Positions 15,575-24,907 are shown, numbered from the stretch's first letter. The stretch: DNA of 53,338 bases from Microcoleus sp. GA_180221_E-2-1-MAG-45_12 (GCA_020692245.1 JAIMKT010000008.1:11354-64691); one strand, 5' to 3'. The notes: generated by a model not told the origin, from the sequence alone. Made by a program: numbers and translations.

Positions 15575-18430
15575 CTAATTCCCCAAAGCTGTCCAGTCTT
15601 GAATAGTTTTGTTAGTCCATAGCCATTGGCGAGCTAAAATTTCTGGCTGATATTTAAGCCCATCTGCTTGCATGACTTGCTTATACAGATTAGCCGATTC
15701 ATTCAAAAGCAGGTTACGTTCCCTTCTCAAGAGATTGTCGCTGAGTTGATGAAAAACTAGAGCCAGACCAGCGTAGGTGTTGAGCTTGTCGCTATTCTCG
15801 ACGATCGCCATTGATGGGGAAATATTTGATGGGGAAATACTTGAGGGTGAGTTAGTTGATGAGGAATTTGTGAATGGGGATTGGAGGTTAGGATTAAAAT
15901 CATTTTTTAGGCTAGCTCCGGGCTTAATTTCTGAACTGATAGGACTACTAGAGCTAGATTCAATAATTCTCAAGGCAGTTAGCCACACATCTTTTGCCCT
16001 AGAAAAATCTCCCACTTCGTAGTAACTAAAGCCCAAAGCATTGAGGTAGACCACAGACTCTGGCTCGTTTTTACTAGCTGCCTCCCAGAACTGCCACACA
16101 TCTTCTAGACTATAATCCCGACCTCCAGTTTTGATAGACTGCCAAGCTAATCTGCCCCGGAGAAAGTTTAACTCTGGGGTTTCCGTTTGCTCTAGTCGGA
16201 CTTTATCAAGTGTTGTTTTGGCAGCTTCGAGGGCATTTCGATCGAGCAGTTCCCGGACTACTGGGATCCCTTTGGCAATTTCTCCATCTTGGAAGTATTG
16301 GCTCCCCAAGGCAGCAATGGCAGGAGTATCAGCAGTTTTGATATCAATTTTTTCTGGGGCAGCAGGAGTGATAGCAGGATTTACTGGAGAAGCGACTGGA
16401 GAAGTTATCTGAGAATTTACCTCTGGGCTACTAGAAACGAGGGGAAGAGGGGCGGGAGTTGAGATCTGATTGGTTTCAGGGGAAGATATCTGCTGTTGAT
16501 GATACCACCAGCCTCCGGCTCCGGCGATCGCTCCAAAGAGGATAAACACACTCAACCAAGCTCCCACGGATCCTTTACTAGGTTTAGCTTCTAGCTCAAG
16601 GGTTTGGGGCGATCGAGTTACTAGAGGAGTAGGAGTTTTTTGGTTTCTTTTGGTTTGTCTAGATGAGTTGGCAGGGGAATTGGTTTTAGGTTGAGAATTA
16701 GTTGGGGAATTAGTTTGATTACTAACCTGCTGGGGAGTTTGCGGGGTGGGTTGAGGAGATTGAGAAGAAGATTGAGAAGAAGATTGAGAAGTATTTTGGT
16801 TAGGAGTCTCCGCAGGCTTTTGGAGGGTGGTTTGATTAGTTGATTGGTTAGATAATGGGCGACCTACGGGGCTAATTTTTGGTTGCTCAAAAGTAACCGT
16901 TTCCCGACTATGGCGGAAAAAAGTACTCATATCTTCCGGCGCAATCAGGGGACGATCGCTATTATCTTGGTCTAACTCATCAAGGTTTAAGATATCTGGA
17001 TTCCCCGACTCTAAGCTATCGGCAGAATTGGCTTGATCGATCTCTTTATAATTTTTAGGCTCATAATCTCTAAGTTCTAAGCCCCTGTTCTTTTGCCCTC
17101 GATCGTCCTTGGTACTATCCCCAGCATTAAACAACTCCCCCGATAGATTTCTATGCAAATTCTGAGGAGAACCATTGCCAAAACTTTCCTGCAAATTCCT
17201 GTGAGGCAATCCCAACTCCTCTTGAGGCAAAGTCCAAACCTGCTTCAACTCCGACCCAGAGGTACTATCCTGCCACAGAAAACCATCAAAATCTGGATGG
17301 AGATACAAAACAGGCAAAGCCCAGTAGAGTTGATGGGAGCCATAGGTAGAAATGAGTCCTTGTCTAGCCCGACTAAGGCTAAGGTCGATCGGGTAGCCTT
17401 GGTTGAGGTTGCGATAAAATAGGCGGGTCATGGTCAGGGCAACATTATCAGGAATCCGCTCCGACATGGCAAGCACCGCCGGAATTCCCCGGTTAATCAG
17501 GCTTTGAGTTAAGTTGCCCGTGGTGGAAGTGACCTCCGAGGCAGCACTGTAGGCTCCCCGACAGGAATTAAACACGACTAATTGCACGCCATTATTACTC
17601 AGCAAACCTGCCAAATCATTGCCGCTGAGGGTTTCCGTCAAGCCGTTTTGATTATTAACTAAAAATAAATTTCCCCCATTAGAACCAAGATTGCTATGAC
17701 CAGAGTAGTGAAAAATATGATAATTGCCATGCTCTAGGGCGTAGGTTAGTTCCTCCCGTCCGGGTTGTTCGAGGATGGTGAGGTCTAACATGGGAGCAGC
17801 TAATCCTCGGTCTTTGAGTTCCGATCGCAAATGTTCCGCTTCTTGACGGAGTTCTAGACTTTCTTGATCCCCCGGTGCAGCAATCACCATCAAAATCCTT
17901 AGGGGTAGGGAGGTCGCTAGATGAGAATTGCGGGGAGTAACATTGGCTCGGGAGAGAATTTGATACCGAGAAAAAGTAATATCTGTAGTCGCAGCGAGGG
18001 GACAATTCCAGTGGTGCATCACTTCCCAGGGCAGGCGGGGCAGAGTTATACCCCGGAGACCAATTCGCAGCCGGAGTACCGATCGATAGTGTTGGGCGAT
18101 CGCCTGAGCCATCAGCCAGCTATCCCGGATGGTTCCTTGAAATAGCGCATCGTAGAGTTCCTGCCCCAGATCAACCAAGTTGGGAGCAAATTTCATATTC
18201 TCTAGGGAATTGTACTGTTGAGAAGTTCCCGTATCTCGCCCTTGGAGGATATCTTGGAGGGGATCATTCATTAACTGTCGTGTCCGAGCTAACCAATCTT
18301 CCACTGCCCAAGACACCTGCGCCTCAGCTAAGATTCCCCCCGCCGGCACGTTTTCGACTTTCAAATAGTAGCGATCGTCCCCCGTATGATTGATAGATAC
18401 GCTAAACTCCCAATTGACTGCTGATGCCAT
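15575..18430 (-). CDS. CHAT-domain (caspase-like) protein with transmembrane segment and TPR region
   Basis: 951 residues. Residues ~1-140 form a conserved cyanobacterial pre-domain; residues ~170-380 are a CHAT protease-like domain with the expected His-Cys dyad: IFHYSGHSNLG near 240 and VVFNSCRGAYSA near 287. A disordered linker rich in Ser/Gln/Asn/Thr/Pro (including SQSSSQSSSQS) follows, then one membrane helix AWLSVFILFGAIAGAGGWWY near 630, a Pro/Ser-rich stretch and a C-terminal helical TPR-like region. CHAT proteins are caspase relatives used in regulated proteolysis or cell-death-type defence; the target here is unknown. The gene lies downstream of sigG and its anti-sigma factor on the same strand, but 329 bp of repeats separate them, so co-transcription is uncertain. 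Confidence 0.85.
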   Translation of the reverse strand: MASAVNWEFSVSINHTGDDRYYLKVENVPAGGILAEAQVSWAVEDWLARTRQLMNDPLQDILQGRDTGTSQQYNSLENMKFAPNLVDLGQELYDALFQGTIRDSWLMAQAIAQHYRSVLRLRIGLRGITLPRLPWEVMHHWNCPLAATTDITFSRYQILSRANVTPRNSHLATSLPLRILMVIAAPGDQESLELRQEAEHLRSELKDRGLAAPMLDLTILEQPGREELTYALEHGNYHIFHYSGHSNLGSNGGNLFLVNNQNGLTETLSGNDLAGLLSNNGVQLVVFNSCRGAYSAASEVTSTTGNLTQSLINRGIPAVLAMSERIPDNVALTMTRLFYRNLNQGYPIDLSLSRARQGLISTYGSHQLYWALPVLYLHPDFDGFLWQDSTSGSELKQVWTLPQEELGLPHRNLQESFGNGSPQNLHRNLSGELFNAGDSTKDDRGQKNRGLELRDYEPKNYKEIDQANSADSLESGNPDILNLDELDQDNSDRPLIAPEDMSTFFRHSRETVTFEQPKISPVGRPLSNQSTNQTTLQKPAETPNQNTSQSSSQSSSQSPQPTPQTPQQVSNQTNSPTNSQPKTNSPANSSRQTKRNQKTPTPLVTRSPQTLELEAKPSKGSVGAWLSVFILFGAIAGAGGWWYHQQQISSPETNQISTPAPLPLVSSSPEVNSQITSPVASPVNPAITPAAPEKIDIKTADTPAIAALGSQYFQDGEIAKGIPVVRELLDRNALEAAKTTLDKVRLEQTETPELNFLRGRLAWQSIKTGGRDYSLEDVWQFWEAASKNEPESVVYLNALGFSYYEVGDFSRAKDVWLTALRIIESSSSSPISSEIKPGASLKNDFNPNLQSPFTNSSSTNSPSSISPSNISPSMAIVENSDKLNTYAGLALVFHQLSDNLLRRERNLLLNESANLYKQVMQADGLKYQPEILARQWLWTNKTIQDWTALGN

Positions 18431-18628
18431 AACTTTTCCACCCTATTGATCGAAATTACCCAACATACCCGAATCACTCGAATTACCCAGCTTATCCAAA
18501 ATTATCCAAAGAAATAATCTGGCTTTACTTTCTTATTTCTAGGGATTTACCGGATATCCTGAAAGTTTCCCGTAAATAACACAAATCTATCCACACAAAA
18601 ATGGGTACACCCAAAGATGCACCCGAAC

Positions 18629-18658
18629 AGTTATCAGTTATCAGTTATCAGTTATCAG
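18629..18658. repeat. Heptamer tandem repeat (AGTTATC)4
   Basis: Four perfect AGTTATC units followed by AG, in the 329-bp gap between the CHAT gene and the anti-sigma gene. Typical STRR-type heptamer of cyanobacteria. Confidence 0.9.
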
Positions 18659-18700
18659 GAGGTAAGGGGAGGTACAGGGAGGTAAAGAAGGTACAGGGAA
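18659..18700. repeat. Degenerate ~10-bp tandem repeat GGTACAGGGA
   Basis: Successive units GGTAAGGGGA, GGTACAGGGA, GGTAAAGAA, GGTACAGGGAA. The 18-bp piece GGAGGTACAGGGAGGTAA (18668-18685) recurs exactly in inverse orientation at 38453-38470, beside the first TnpB element. Confidence 0.8.
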
Positions 18701-18731
18701 GTTGTAGTTCTCAACCCTTGTTGTTCCCTGT
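18693..18731. other. Hairpin between repeats (ACAGGGAA / TTCCCTGT)
   Basis: Perfect 8-bp arms separated by 23 nt. Downstream of the anti-sigma gene on the minus strand, it could act as a transcript end or stability hairpin, although no T-run follows. Confidence 0.4.
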
Positions 18732-18758
18732 TTACTGTTCACTGTTCACTGTTCACTG
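18731..18758. repeat. Heptamer tandem repeat TTYACTG x4
   Basis: TTTACTG followed by three TTCACTG units, ending two bases before the stop codon of the anti-sigma gene. Second STRR block in this gap. Confidence 0.9.
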
Positions 18759-18759
18759 T

Positions 18760-19299
18760 CTAGTTGGTTTGTAGGGGAGAAGGGTAGGGTTCCTCAGTCA
18801 TGCTGGCGGGAATTTCAATTACGGGGCGGTTGACAGCAATCATGAGTAACTCTGGGCGGTTGCTGGGGGTTGGTTCCTGTACCATTTGTAGGGGTAGGCT
18901 CTGGGTAGAAGGACGCATTAAAGAAAAAGCTCCCACTGCCATAGCTGCGATCGCGCCTCCGAAGCCGATCATAAACCGTTGCTGCCGTCGTCGATCGACC
19001 CTTGCAAACACGCATTGGCAAAGTTCATGGGAAGATTTAGTCGGGACAGGGACAGGGAGGCTATCAAAATTTTGGCGGAGTTTGAGCAGACGCTGATAAA
19101 GCCTTTGCATTTCCTGATCATTACTCAACAATTGCTGAACTCGTTGCCGTTCGATCGCCGTCACTTCCCCATCTAGAAAAGCACTCAGCAGTTCAAAGTC
19201 ATCTTTTTCCAAACCATTCAACTCTGGAGATTTACCAAAGGAGTCGGCAGCAAAGTTTTGGTTAGGGTCTGGATTGTAAGCGTTGGTGTTGTCAAACAT
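18760..19299 (-). CDS. Membrane anti-sigma factor, probable partner of the SigG-type sigma factor
   Basis: 179 residues. The N-terminal DFELLSAFLDGEVTAIERQR, then VQQLLSNDQEM (about 30-60), is an anti-sigma domain helix bundle of the RseA/zinc-less type: LSAxLDGEVxxxER is diagnostic. One transmembrane helix, FMIGFGGAIAAMAVGAFSLM (about 108-127), would anchor it with the C-terminus in the periplasm. It lies 271 bp downstream of the sigma gene, as in the Synechocystis SigG-SapG pair, where the anti-sigma factor holds the ECF sigma factor at the membrane until release. The periplasmic part is short (~50 residues). Confidence 0.83.
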   Translation of the reverse strand: MFDNTNAYNPDPNQNFAADSFGKSPELNGLEKDDFELLSAFLDGEVTAIERQRVQQLLSNDQEMQRLYQRLLKLRQNFDSLPVPVPTKSSHELCQCVFARVDRRRQQRFMIGFGGAIAAMAVGAFSLMRPSTQSLPLQMVQEPTPSNRPELLMIAVNRPVIEIPASMTEEPYPSPLQTN

Positions 19300-19380
19300 T
19301 GGGTATCACCCCCTAAGGGATCGGGCAGAGTAATTTTTAATTCTTGATGTAAAAGATGGATGTGAAAATTGATGTTTTAG

Positions 19381-19478
19381 ATGATCTAGATGGTCTAAAT
19401 TAACGGTTTGAAATTAATTGCAAAACAGCTTTTTAGGTATCTATTTTCAATGATCTAAATGATCTAGATTAACCATTT
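19381..19478. repeat. Paired 29-bp direct repeats between sigma and anti-sigma genes
   Basis: ATGATCTAGATGGTCTAAAT (19381 onward) and ATGATCTAAATGATCTAGAT (19450 onward) extend to 29-bp copies with five mismatches, 69 bp apart. A partial third copy (GTGATCTAAATAATCATGG) overlaps the 3' end of the sigma gene. The unit is itself a doubled ATGATCTA. Possible regulatory array or AT-rich repeat expansion. Confidence 0.55.
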
Positions 19479-19570
19479 AATCATAGATTTCCTTAAGTAT
19501 CTAGCTATTCATTTCACTAATTATTGGTATTAATTTGGATTGCTTAATTCCTATTGTCTCGTTTAATTAT

Positions 19571-20224
19571 CTAGTGATCTAAATAATCATGGAGTAGAAA
19601 TTGTAGTCTGGCTCTTGCTCTAGCAATTCTAGATTTGACAGTCCCTAGGGAAACTTGGGTAATTTCAGCGATCTCTTCGTAGGATAAACCCTGAATTTCT
19701 CGCATGACAATCGTGGTTCGGAACACTTCCGGTAAGTCAGCGATCGCCGTCTGGAGCTGCTCATAAAATTCACGAGTACTCATATTTTGATCGGGGCTGG
19801 GCTGATCGGCAGCAATTTCCCAATCCATTTCCCCATCACTAAGGCGGCGGGGAGCATCAAGGGAGAGGGGATGGGCGTGGCGTTTGCGTTTGCGTAGCTC
19901 ATCATAAAATAAGTTCGTGGTGATTCGACTCAGCCAACCTTGGAACTTTGCAGGTTCCTGAAGACGCTGGATATGTCGATAAACCCGGAGCCACACTTCC
20001 TGAGCCAGATCAGCCCGGTCTTGCCAGTCAGGAGCGAGATGATAGAGAATTTTGTCCACATGGGATTGATACCGCCGGAGAAGTTCGGCAAAGGCGGCTC
20101 GATCGGGACTAGTTCCTAGCTGGCAAAACTGGATTAATTCGTAATTGGAAAGCTTATCTGGAGACACTGGTTTTTGAGGGATTGTCACCTCAGTCGACCA
20201 AGATACAGGAATTGATGTACTCAT
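19571..20224 (-). CDS. sigG: ECF-type RNA polymerase sigma factor, SigG-like
   Basis: 217-residue extracytoplasmic-function (group 4) sigma factor. Region 2 (AELLRRYQSHVDKILYHLAP, then DWQDRADLAQEVWLRVYRHI) for -10 binding lies at about 45-95, and region 4 (ALPxxF-like DLPEVFRTTIVMREIQGLSY, then EEIAEITQVSLGTVKSRIAR) for -35 binding at about 160-210. The sequence closely follows SigG of Synechocystis, an essential ECF sigma factor, including the RRYQSHVDK segment. ATG at 20224. The next gene is a membrane anti-sigma factor, supporting a stress-responsive pair. Confidence 0.85.
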   Translation of the reverse strand: MSTSIPVSWSTEVTIPQKPVSPDKLSNYELIQFCQLGTSPDRAAFAELLRRYQSHVDKILYHLAPDWQDRADLAQEVWLRVYRHIQRLQEPAKFQGWLSRITTNLFYDELRKRKRHAHPLSLDAPRRLSDGEMDWEIAADQPSPDQNMSTREFYEQLQTAIADLPEVFRTTIVMREIQGLSYEEIAEITQVSLGTVKSRIARARARLQFLLHDYLDH

Positions 20225-20312
20225 GGGTGGCTCTAGGAAAAATAATATAATTCTTTATTGCAGATATATTTGTAGATAGCTAGGTTTGCCCAATAGTTCC
20301 CGAAATTCAGGA

Positions 20313-20870
20313 TTAATCTAGGTCTGGTGGAGGAGATTTTTGTTCATAGTTGGGGGCATAGACTTGAAGGAGGCTACTGACCTGCCGGAGGACATCGGTA
20401 CCATTACTTTTGCCTAGGGCTGCCCGTTCCAAGCCAAAATCTGGGTGGTCTACATTCTGGGTGATAGCCTCCATTACCTGCTGGGTGATTAGCTCATGGA
20501 GGGCTTCCTTGGCTCTTTGGCGCTGATATCTGGCTCCTTCTTCCGTGGTGGCGTAGAGGGGCGGCAGGCGGTTGAGGGCGTAGGCAGCGATATCTCCCAC
20601 ATCAAGGACTCGATCGCTACTTTGTTCAATTTCAGCGACTCTAGTAATGGATTCGGTTAAAACCAATTCTTCCATGACATTAATAAATTGCTTCCGGGGA
20701 ACTGCAACTACTTCCCCCGTTAACAGTGCGCCCATCAGTCGATCGAGAGCCATGTATTCTTCGATGGACAACTCCGAGGCTGTATCGCAAATGCGCCCCA
20801 CTTCCGTTTCCATCACCGGGGTCAGATAGCCATCCTGTAGAGCCTGTTCAACAATTTTTTCTATGGTCAT
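20313..20870 (-). CDS. ComFB-domain protein
   Basis: 185 residues from the ATG at 20870 (MTIEKIVEQALQDG); the track's 20906 start is a TTG twelve codons earlier. The central VGDIAAYALNRLPPLYATTE, then EGARYQRQRA, is the ComFB (late competence development) signature. An N-terminal helical region (LSIEEYMALDRLMGALLTGE, ending with PRKQFINVMEEL) precedes it, as in the cyanobacterial two-part form. ComFB-domain proteins of cyanobacteria have been reported as cyclic-dinucleotide receptors and affect competence or motility; which ligand applies here is not visible. It lies 88 bp upstream of sigG on the same strand. Confidence 0.82.
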   Translation of the reverse strand: MTIEKIVEQALQDGYLTPVMETEVGRICDTASELSIEEYMALDRLMGALLTGEVVAVPRKQFINVMEELVLTESITRVAEIEQSSDRVLDVGDIAAYALNRLPPLYATTEEGARYQRQRAKEALHELITQQVMEAITQNVDHPDFGLERAALGKSNGTDVLRQVSSLLQVYAPNYEQKSPPPDLD

Positions 20871-21048
20871 AAGTTTCCAATGTGGATCATGTCCCTCTGT
20901 CAGCAATTAGCTACTTCCCCAGAGTTGAGCAATTATATCTCAAAAATATCATAAGCCAATACAGATAAACGCAAAGGCTCTCAATAAACTACTGGCAAAT
21001 TATCTCCAGTTATTTCTGGCTGTTGCTAAATATTTATTTGGCAATTAT

Positions 21049-21378
21049 TTATTCGGCAATTCTCACCGCCGTGCCACTAGCTGCCACCATCAACATACTT
21101 CCGCCTCCACTGAGGCTAATAGTTTCGTAATCTAGATCAATGCCAATCACCGCATTAGCACCAAGTTTTTGGGCTTGCTCACTCATTTCCCGTAGGGCAG
21201 TATCCTTGGCTTCCCGGAGAGATTTTTCGTAGGCTCCCGATCGACCACCGACGATATCCCGAATCCCGGCAAAAAAGTCCTTAAAAATATTTGCTCCCAG
21301 AATGGCTTCGCCACTGACAATTCCTAAATGGGTGATGACTCGCTTTTCGCCGACGCTATCTGTAGTAGTTAAGATCAT
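21049..21378 (-). CDS. YbjQ family (UPF0145) heavy-metal-binding-like protein
   Basis: 109 residues from the ATG at 21378 ([20 protein letters not shown]), the normal family start; the track start at 21396 is a TTG. Diagnostic elements: [37 protein letters not shown] and [17 protein letters not shown]. Family members form pentamers; their cellular role is unclear despite the name. Length is typical. Confidence 0.9.
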   Translation of the reverse strand: MILTTTDSVGEKRVITHLGIVSGEAILGANIFKDFFAGIRDIVGGRSGAYEKSLREAKDTALREMSEQAQKLGANAVIGIDLDYETISLSGGGSMLMVAASGTAVRIAE

Positions 21379-21521
21379 GTTTTTGTGAAAATCCAACTGT
21401 AAATAATGGGGAATAATGAGGATTATCCTGTAATATTCCCGATCGAACTCTTTAATATCTTTAGCTATGGTATGCCATGGGAGCCGAATTTGTCATGGGC
21501 TATGGTGAGGTATTTTTTGAG

Positions 21522-22583
21522 TTATTTTTCCTTAGACTCCTCTTTATATTTTTCCCGAAATTTTTCTTGATCGGGGGCATATTTTTCTAGACTCTTAAAG
21601 CCTGCCACTTCCGACAAAATGTACAGGGGTCTGCCCTTCACCTGCTCATAGATCCTGCCGACATACTCCCCCAAAATTCCGATACTCACCAACTGCACTG
21701 CCCCCAAAAAGAAAATACCAATCATAATTGTGGCAAACCCAGTGAGGGGGGAACCGGGAATTTGTAAGCGCCAGTAGAGAATTAGAATTCCCATAAAGAT
21801 GGCGGCGATCGAGGCAGCTAACCCAATATAGGTAGACAAACGCAGGGGAATCTTAGAAAAAGAGACTAAGCCATTAATTGCCAAGGTCAGGGATTTGCCA
21901 AAGGTATATTTTACTTCTCCGGCATAGCGGGGATCCCGTTCGTAGAAGACGGCAGTTTGTTGGAATCCCACCCAAGACCGTAACCCCCGCAGGTAGCGAT
22001 CGCGCTCTGGCATTTCATTCAACACATCTACCACCATGCGATCGAGCAAACAAAAATCTCCCGTATCCGTAGGAATATCCACATCCGCCAGATTCTTGAG
22101 GACTCGATAAAAAATGTAGGCAGGCAGCCGCTTTGACCAGCTTTCTTGGTGGCGTTTGGTGCGTTGGGCATAAACTACTTGGTAGCCTTCTCGCCAGCGA
22201 TCGATCAATTCGGGAATCAACTCCGGCGGATCCTGCAAATCTGCATCCAGAATCACCACCACTAGCCCTCTGGCATAGTTCAACCCCGCACTCACCGCCA
22301 CCTGATGCCCAAAATTTCGAGCAAAACTCAGATAACAAACCCGTGAGTCTTGAGCTTGGAGTTCCCGCAGCAAACTCAGGGTGCGATCGCTACTGCCATC
22401 ATTCACCAAAATCAACTCCACCGTCCCATCAAGGCTATCCATCACCTGCTGCATTCGCCGATAAAGTTCGGGAATACTTTTTTCCTCATTAAAAACCGGA
22501 ATAATCAAAGAATATTGAGGGCTAGGAGCCATAACCTCATGATTAGTTCTCTGGTGGTTACTGAGCAAGGGAAAATTTGTCAT
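21522..22583 (-). CDS. Family 2 glycosyltransferase (DPM1/GtrB-like, membrane-anchored)
   Basis: 353 residues (336 if ATG 22532 is used). The GT-A domain has [36 protein letters not shown] and the metal-binding [19 protein letters not shown] (DxD near 120); the QxxRW-like region is [20 protein letters not shown]. Two C-terminal helices ([19 protein letters not shown] and [20 protein letters not shown]) place it in the polyprenyl-phosphate glycosyltransferase group (GtrB/ArnC/DPM1). It probably transfers a sugar from a nucleotide sugar to undecaprenyl phosphate at the cytoplasmic membrane; the sugar is unknown. It is the last gene of an Hpt-HD-GT run with gaps of 1 and 15 bp. Confidence 0.9.
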   Translation of the reverse strand: MTNFPLLSNHQRTNHEVMAPSPQYSLIIPVFNEEKSIPELYRRMQQVMDSLDGTVELILVNDGSSDRTLSLLRELQAQDSRVCYLSFARNFGHQVAVSAGLNYARGLVVVILDADLQDPPELIPELIDRWREGYQVVYAQRTKRHQESWSKRLPAYIFYRVLKNLADVDIPTDTGDFCLLDRMVVDVLNEMPERDRYLRGLRSWVGFQQTAVFYERDPRYAGEVKYTFGKSLTLAINGLVSFSKIPLRLSTYIGLAASIAAIFMGILILYWRLQIPGSPLTGFATIMIGIFFLGAVQLVSIGILGEYVGRIYEQVKGRPLYILSEVAGFKSLEKYAPDQEKFREKYKEESKEK

Positions 22584-22598
22584 GGATTTAGCGCGGCT

Positions 22599-23231
22599 CT
22601 AGATAGATGATAACTCAGGGGATAAAGAATCTGGGTCGATAATGTACCCGGCTTGAATACTCGATTGTAGACCTGTTTCGATCACCTGCCAGAGTCCGGG
22701 GGCAAAGGCTTGGATGGGAGCCATCCGTTTTTTAATCTGTTGGGGAGTAATGTTATGAATGCGCCAAGTGCCGCCTTGGGTTTGCTGGTTTTGAAGGAAA
22801 GGCTGGAGACGATCGAGTACCGTAGCAAATTGGGCATCAGCGGTTTGTTGGGCTTCAAATTCATCCCAGATTCCCCGGATTTCGGGAGCTTGTTCTGGGG
22901 GCAGGAGACCAAAGAGGCGATCGGCAGCCTGTAACTCTCGCAAATTCTTATCTTCATTGCCCTGGGCATCATAACAAAACGTATCCCCTGCATCAATTTC
23001 TACCAGATCATGAACCAAGAGCATTTTAATCACCCGTAATAAATCTACCTCTGGGGGCGCATACTCTGCGAGGACGATCGCCATCATCGCCAAATGCCAA
23101 GAATGTTCGGCACTATTTTCCCGGCGAGAAGCATCGGTAATCAAATTCTGGCGGAGAATATTTTTGAGCTTGTCAATCTCGACAATAAATTGGAGTTGCT
23201 GGGCTAGTTTGGGGTCAATGGGATCAATCAC
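22599..23231 (-). CDS. HD-domain phosphohydrolase (YfbR/5'-deoxynucleotidase-like)
   Basis: 210 residues starting with GTG at 23231, one base after the stop of the upstream Hpt gene, so translation is probably coupled. Metal ligands follow the HD pattern: His in RRENSAEHSWHLAMMAIVLA near 40, HD in LLVHDLVEIDAGDTF near 73-87, and a later Asp in VLDRLQPFLQN near 145. This is the HD_3/YfbR-YGK1 type that removes phosphate from deoxynucleoside monophosphates. The nucleotide substrate is not determined by sequence. Confidence 0.85.
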   Translation of the reverse strand: MIDPIDPKLAQQLQFIVEIDKLKNILRQNLITDASRRENSAEHSWHLAMMAIVLAEYAPPEVDLLRVIKMLLVHDLVEIDAGDTFCYDAQGNEDKNLRELQAADRLFGLLPPEQAPEIRGIWDEFEAQQTADAQFATVLDRLQPFLQNQQTQGGTWRIHNITPQQIKKRMAPIQAFAPGLWQVIETGLQSSIQAGYIIDPDSLSPELSSI

Positions 23232-23232
23232 G

Positions 23233-24138
23233 TTACCGGATTCCTGCTTCTAAGATTTCTATAAGTTGGCGAATTTGGTGTTTGGTCATCTGTTGCATGA
23301 TCACCTTAGCGGCGGCTTTGGGTTCGAGGGGCAGCATGACTTGGGGAACTTTGGCGACTTCACAGAGTTTCTGGAGGGCTGGGCTGGGGGCGATCGCACT
23401 ATTTTTCCCTGTCTGAATCCAGTCACTGGCTTGTTTGATTTCCTTGATCACCACCGGGGCAAGGGCTTGGTAGGAATTATCATTATTGGCGATCGCTGCC
23501 TGAGCTGCCTTGATCAAGGTCTGCCAATTTTCCCGGGCTTGCTCCAACTGAGCCAACTGACTACACATACTCTGGAGTTGTTGCCGACTATTGGGGGTTT
23601 CTTTTTGCTTAAAGAGCTGCAACATTTGCCGGAGGATATTAATAGTCTGGGGGGCAAAATTGGTATCGGGGGTTTTGACTGCGGTGGCACTCTTAACTAC
23701 AGGGATGGGAGCCGGGGAGCCGCCACTCTGCCCTTGGAGATAGTTTTGGAGTTGGGCAAAAGTAGGTTGGGCGCTCTGCATAATCCTTGCCGCCTCTTCA
23801 TCCTGCAAGCCATAGGGGGTTTGCAACTTTTCTACCAATTCCTTGAGGATGTCATACCCACTCAAAAATAGAGTTTCTAGCTGCTGGTCAATTTTGATGG
23901 GATATTCCTTGAGAATCTTGAAGCCATCTTCTAGTTGGTGGGCTGTGCTTTGGATACTGGTGTAGCCCAACATCGCCGCTCCGCCTTTGACCGAGTGGGC
24001 AGCCCGAAATAGCTCGTTCATCCGCTCGTTATCTGAGATTACGGCTTTTAGCTCTAGCAGACCTTTTTCTAGAGTTTCTAGATGTTCGTTAGCTTCATCA
24101 ATAAAGTAGCCTAAGATTTCCTGCTTCCCTGAGTCCAC
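23233..24138 (-). CDS. Hpt-domain phosphotransfer protein
   Basis: 301 residues. An N-terminal histidine-phosphotransfer domain (about 1-105) starts ILGYFIDEANEHLETLEKGL and has the phospho-acceptor His in FRAAHSVKGGAAMLGY (His near 47), as in CheA P1 domains. The remainder is helical with a Pro/Ala linker near 140 and no kinase, receiver or other recognised domain. It may relay phosphate from an unlinked hybrid kinase. CheA-like proteins are longer and carry HATPase and CheW domains, absent here. The orientation and 1-bp spacing place it first in the Hpt-HD-GT operon. Confidence 0.85.
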   Translation of the reverse strand: MDSGKQEILGYFIDEANEHLETLEKGLLELKAVISDNERMNELFRAAHSVKGGAAMLGYTSIQSTAHQLEDGFKILKEYPIKIDQQLETLFLSGYDILKELVEKLQTPYGLQDEEAARIMQSAQPTFAQLQNYLQGQSGGSPAPIPVVKSATAVKTPDTNFAPQTINILRQMLQLFKQKETPNSRQQLQSMCSQLAQLEQARENWQTLIKAAQAAIANNDNSYQALAPVVIKEIKQASDWIQTGKNSAIAPSPALQKLCEVAKVPQVMLPLEPKAAAKVIMQQMTKHQIRQLIEILEAGIR

Positions 24139-24290
24139 CAGCGTACTCCTTAAACATTAAATTTGCTGAATCTCGATCGACCACTGACAGTCAACCCAGT
24201 AGTCAATCTACAATCAATCTACAATACTAACGATATTAACTTATCGCTTCCCTTTCATGGCAATTCCCCAAGTTTTTCTCTAGTACTTTT

Positions 24291-24698
24291 TCATAGCTCT
24301 AGTCCGTGGGTGATCGCTGCTTGAATATAAGGGGTGGCATTTTGTATTTCTACTAAATCTACTGCAAAGTCGCTAATATCCTGCAATCTAGCTATTGATC
24401 GAAAATAAACATGTTCAGGTAAATCTTGAACAGCTAGATCTATGTCGGAGGTTTCATGGAAATATTCGGTAAGGATAGAACCAAAGAGGATAACTCGTGT
24501 TGCACCCCATTGCTTAAGAATTTGGGCGGCTTGCTGAGCCACTACCATGCCTTGCGATCGCCTCTTTTGTAATTTTTGTATCCGTGCCTCATCCCTTTGA
24601 GTTGCAGTAAAGCGATAGGATGCTATCTGCTCTGGAGTAATCAGGCTAGGCAATATAGGGGTGTTAGTATAATCACTTTTGTGAAGCATTGAACTCAT
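24291..24698 (-). CDS. MNT-type nucleotidyltransferase
   Basis: 135 residues. The Pol-beta minimal nucleotidyltransferase core is RVILFGSILTEYFHETSDID, then LAVQDL: FGS near 72 and the catalytic SDIDLAV near 85, plus a later acidic DFAVDLVEI. The usual Gly seven residues into the motif (GSxxxG) is Glu here. Such proteins are commonly paired with a HEPN partner (MntA/HepT toxin-antitoxin), but no HEPN gene is adjacent; the nearest HEPN-like gene is 2 kb away. An orphan antitoxin-like or housekeeping role cannot be distinguished. Confidence 0.8.
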   Translation of the reverse strand: MSSMLHKSDYTNTPILPSLITPEQIASYRFTATQRDEARIQKLQKRRSQGMVVAQQAAQILKQWGATRVILFGSILTEYFHETSDIDLAVQDLPEHVYFRSIARLQDISDFAVDLVEIQNATPYIQAAITHGLEL

Positions 24699-24907
24699 GG
24701 CTTCTTGTAATTATTGAGTAATTATTAATGATCTCCAATTTAGTCACCAATGCTAGGCAAATTTAGACTTTTCAGACATCCTCCTCGTGTCCTAGTATTA
24801 AGATCAAGAAATTTAATTAATCAGTAGCTTAGATGCAGGCTAGTTTCGATTAGGTTTAGGTTAATCTTAGATTAATCTAGTTTGGCAGATTTTTGGAGAG
24901 GAAGAGG

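Noticed and set aside
18629-18758. Possible CRISPR-like array
   Set aside because: Units of 7-10 bp are directly adjacent, without spacers; these are tandem repeats.
23266-23871. 201-residue plus-strand ORF opposite the Hpt gene
   Set aside because: Lies entirely within the Hpt coding sequence and has no recognisable motif; the minus-strand frame has clear Hpt motifs.
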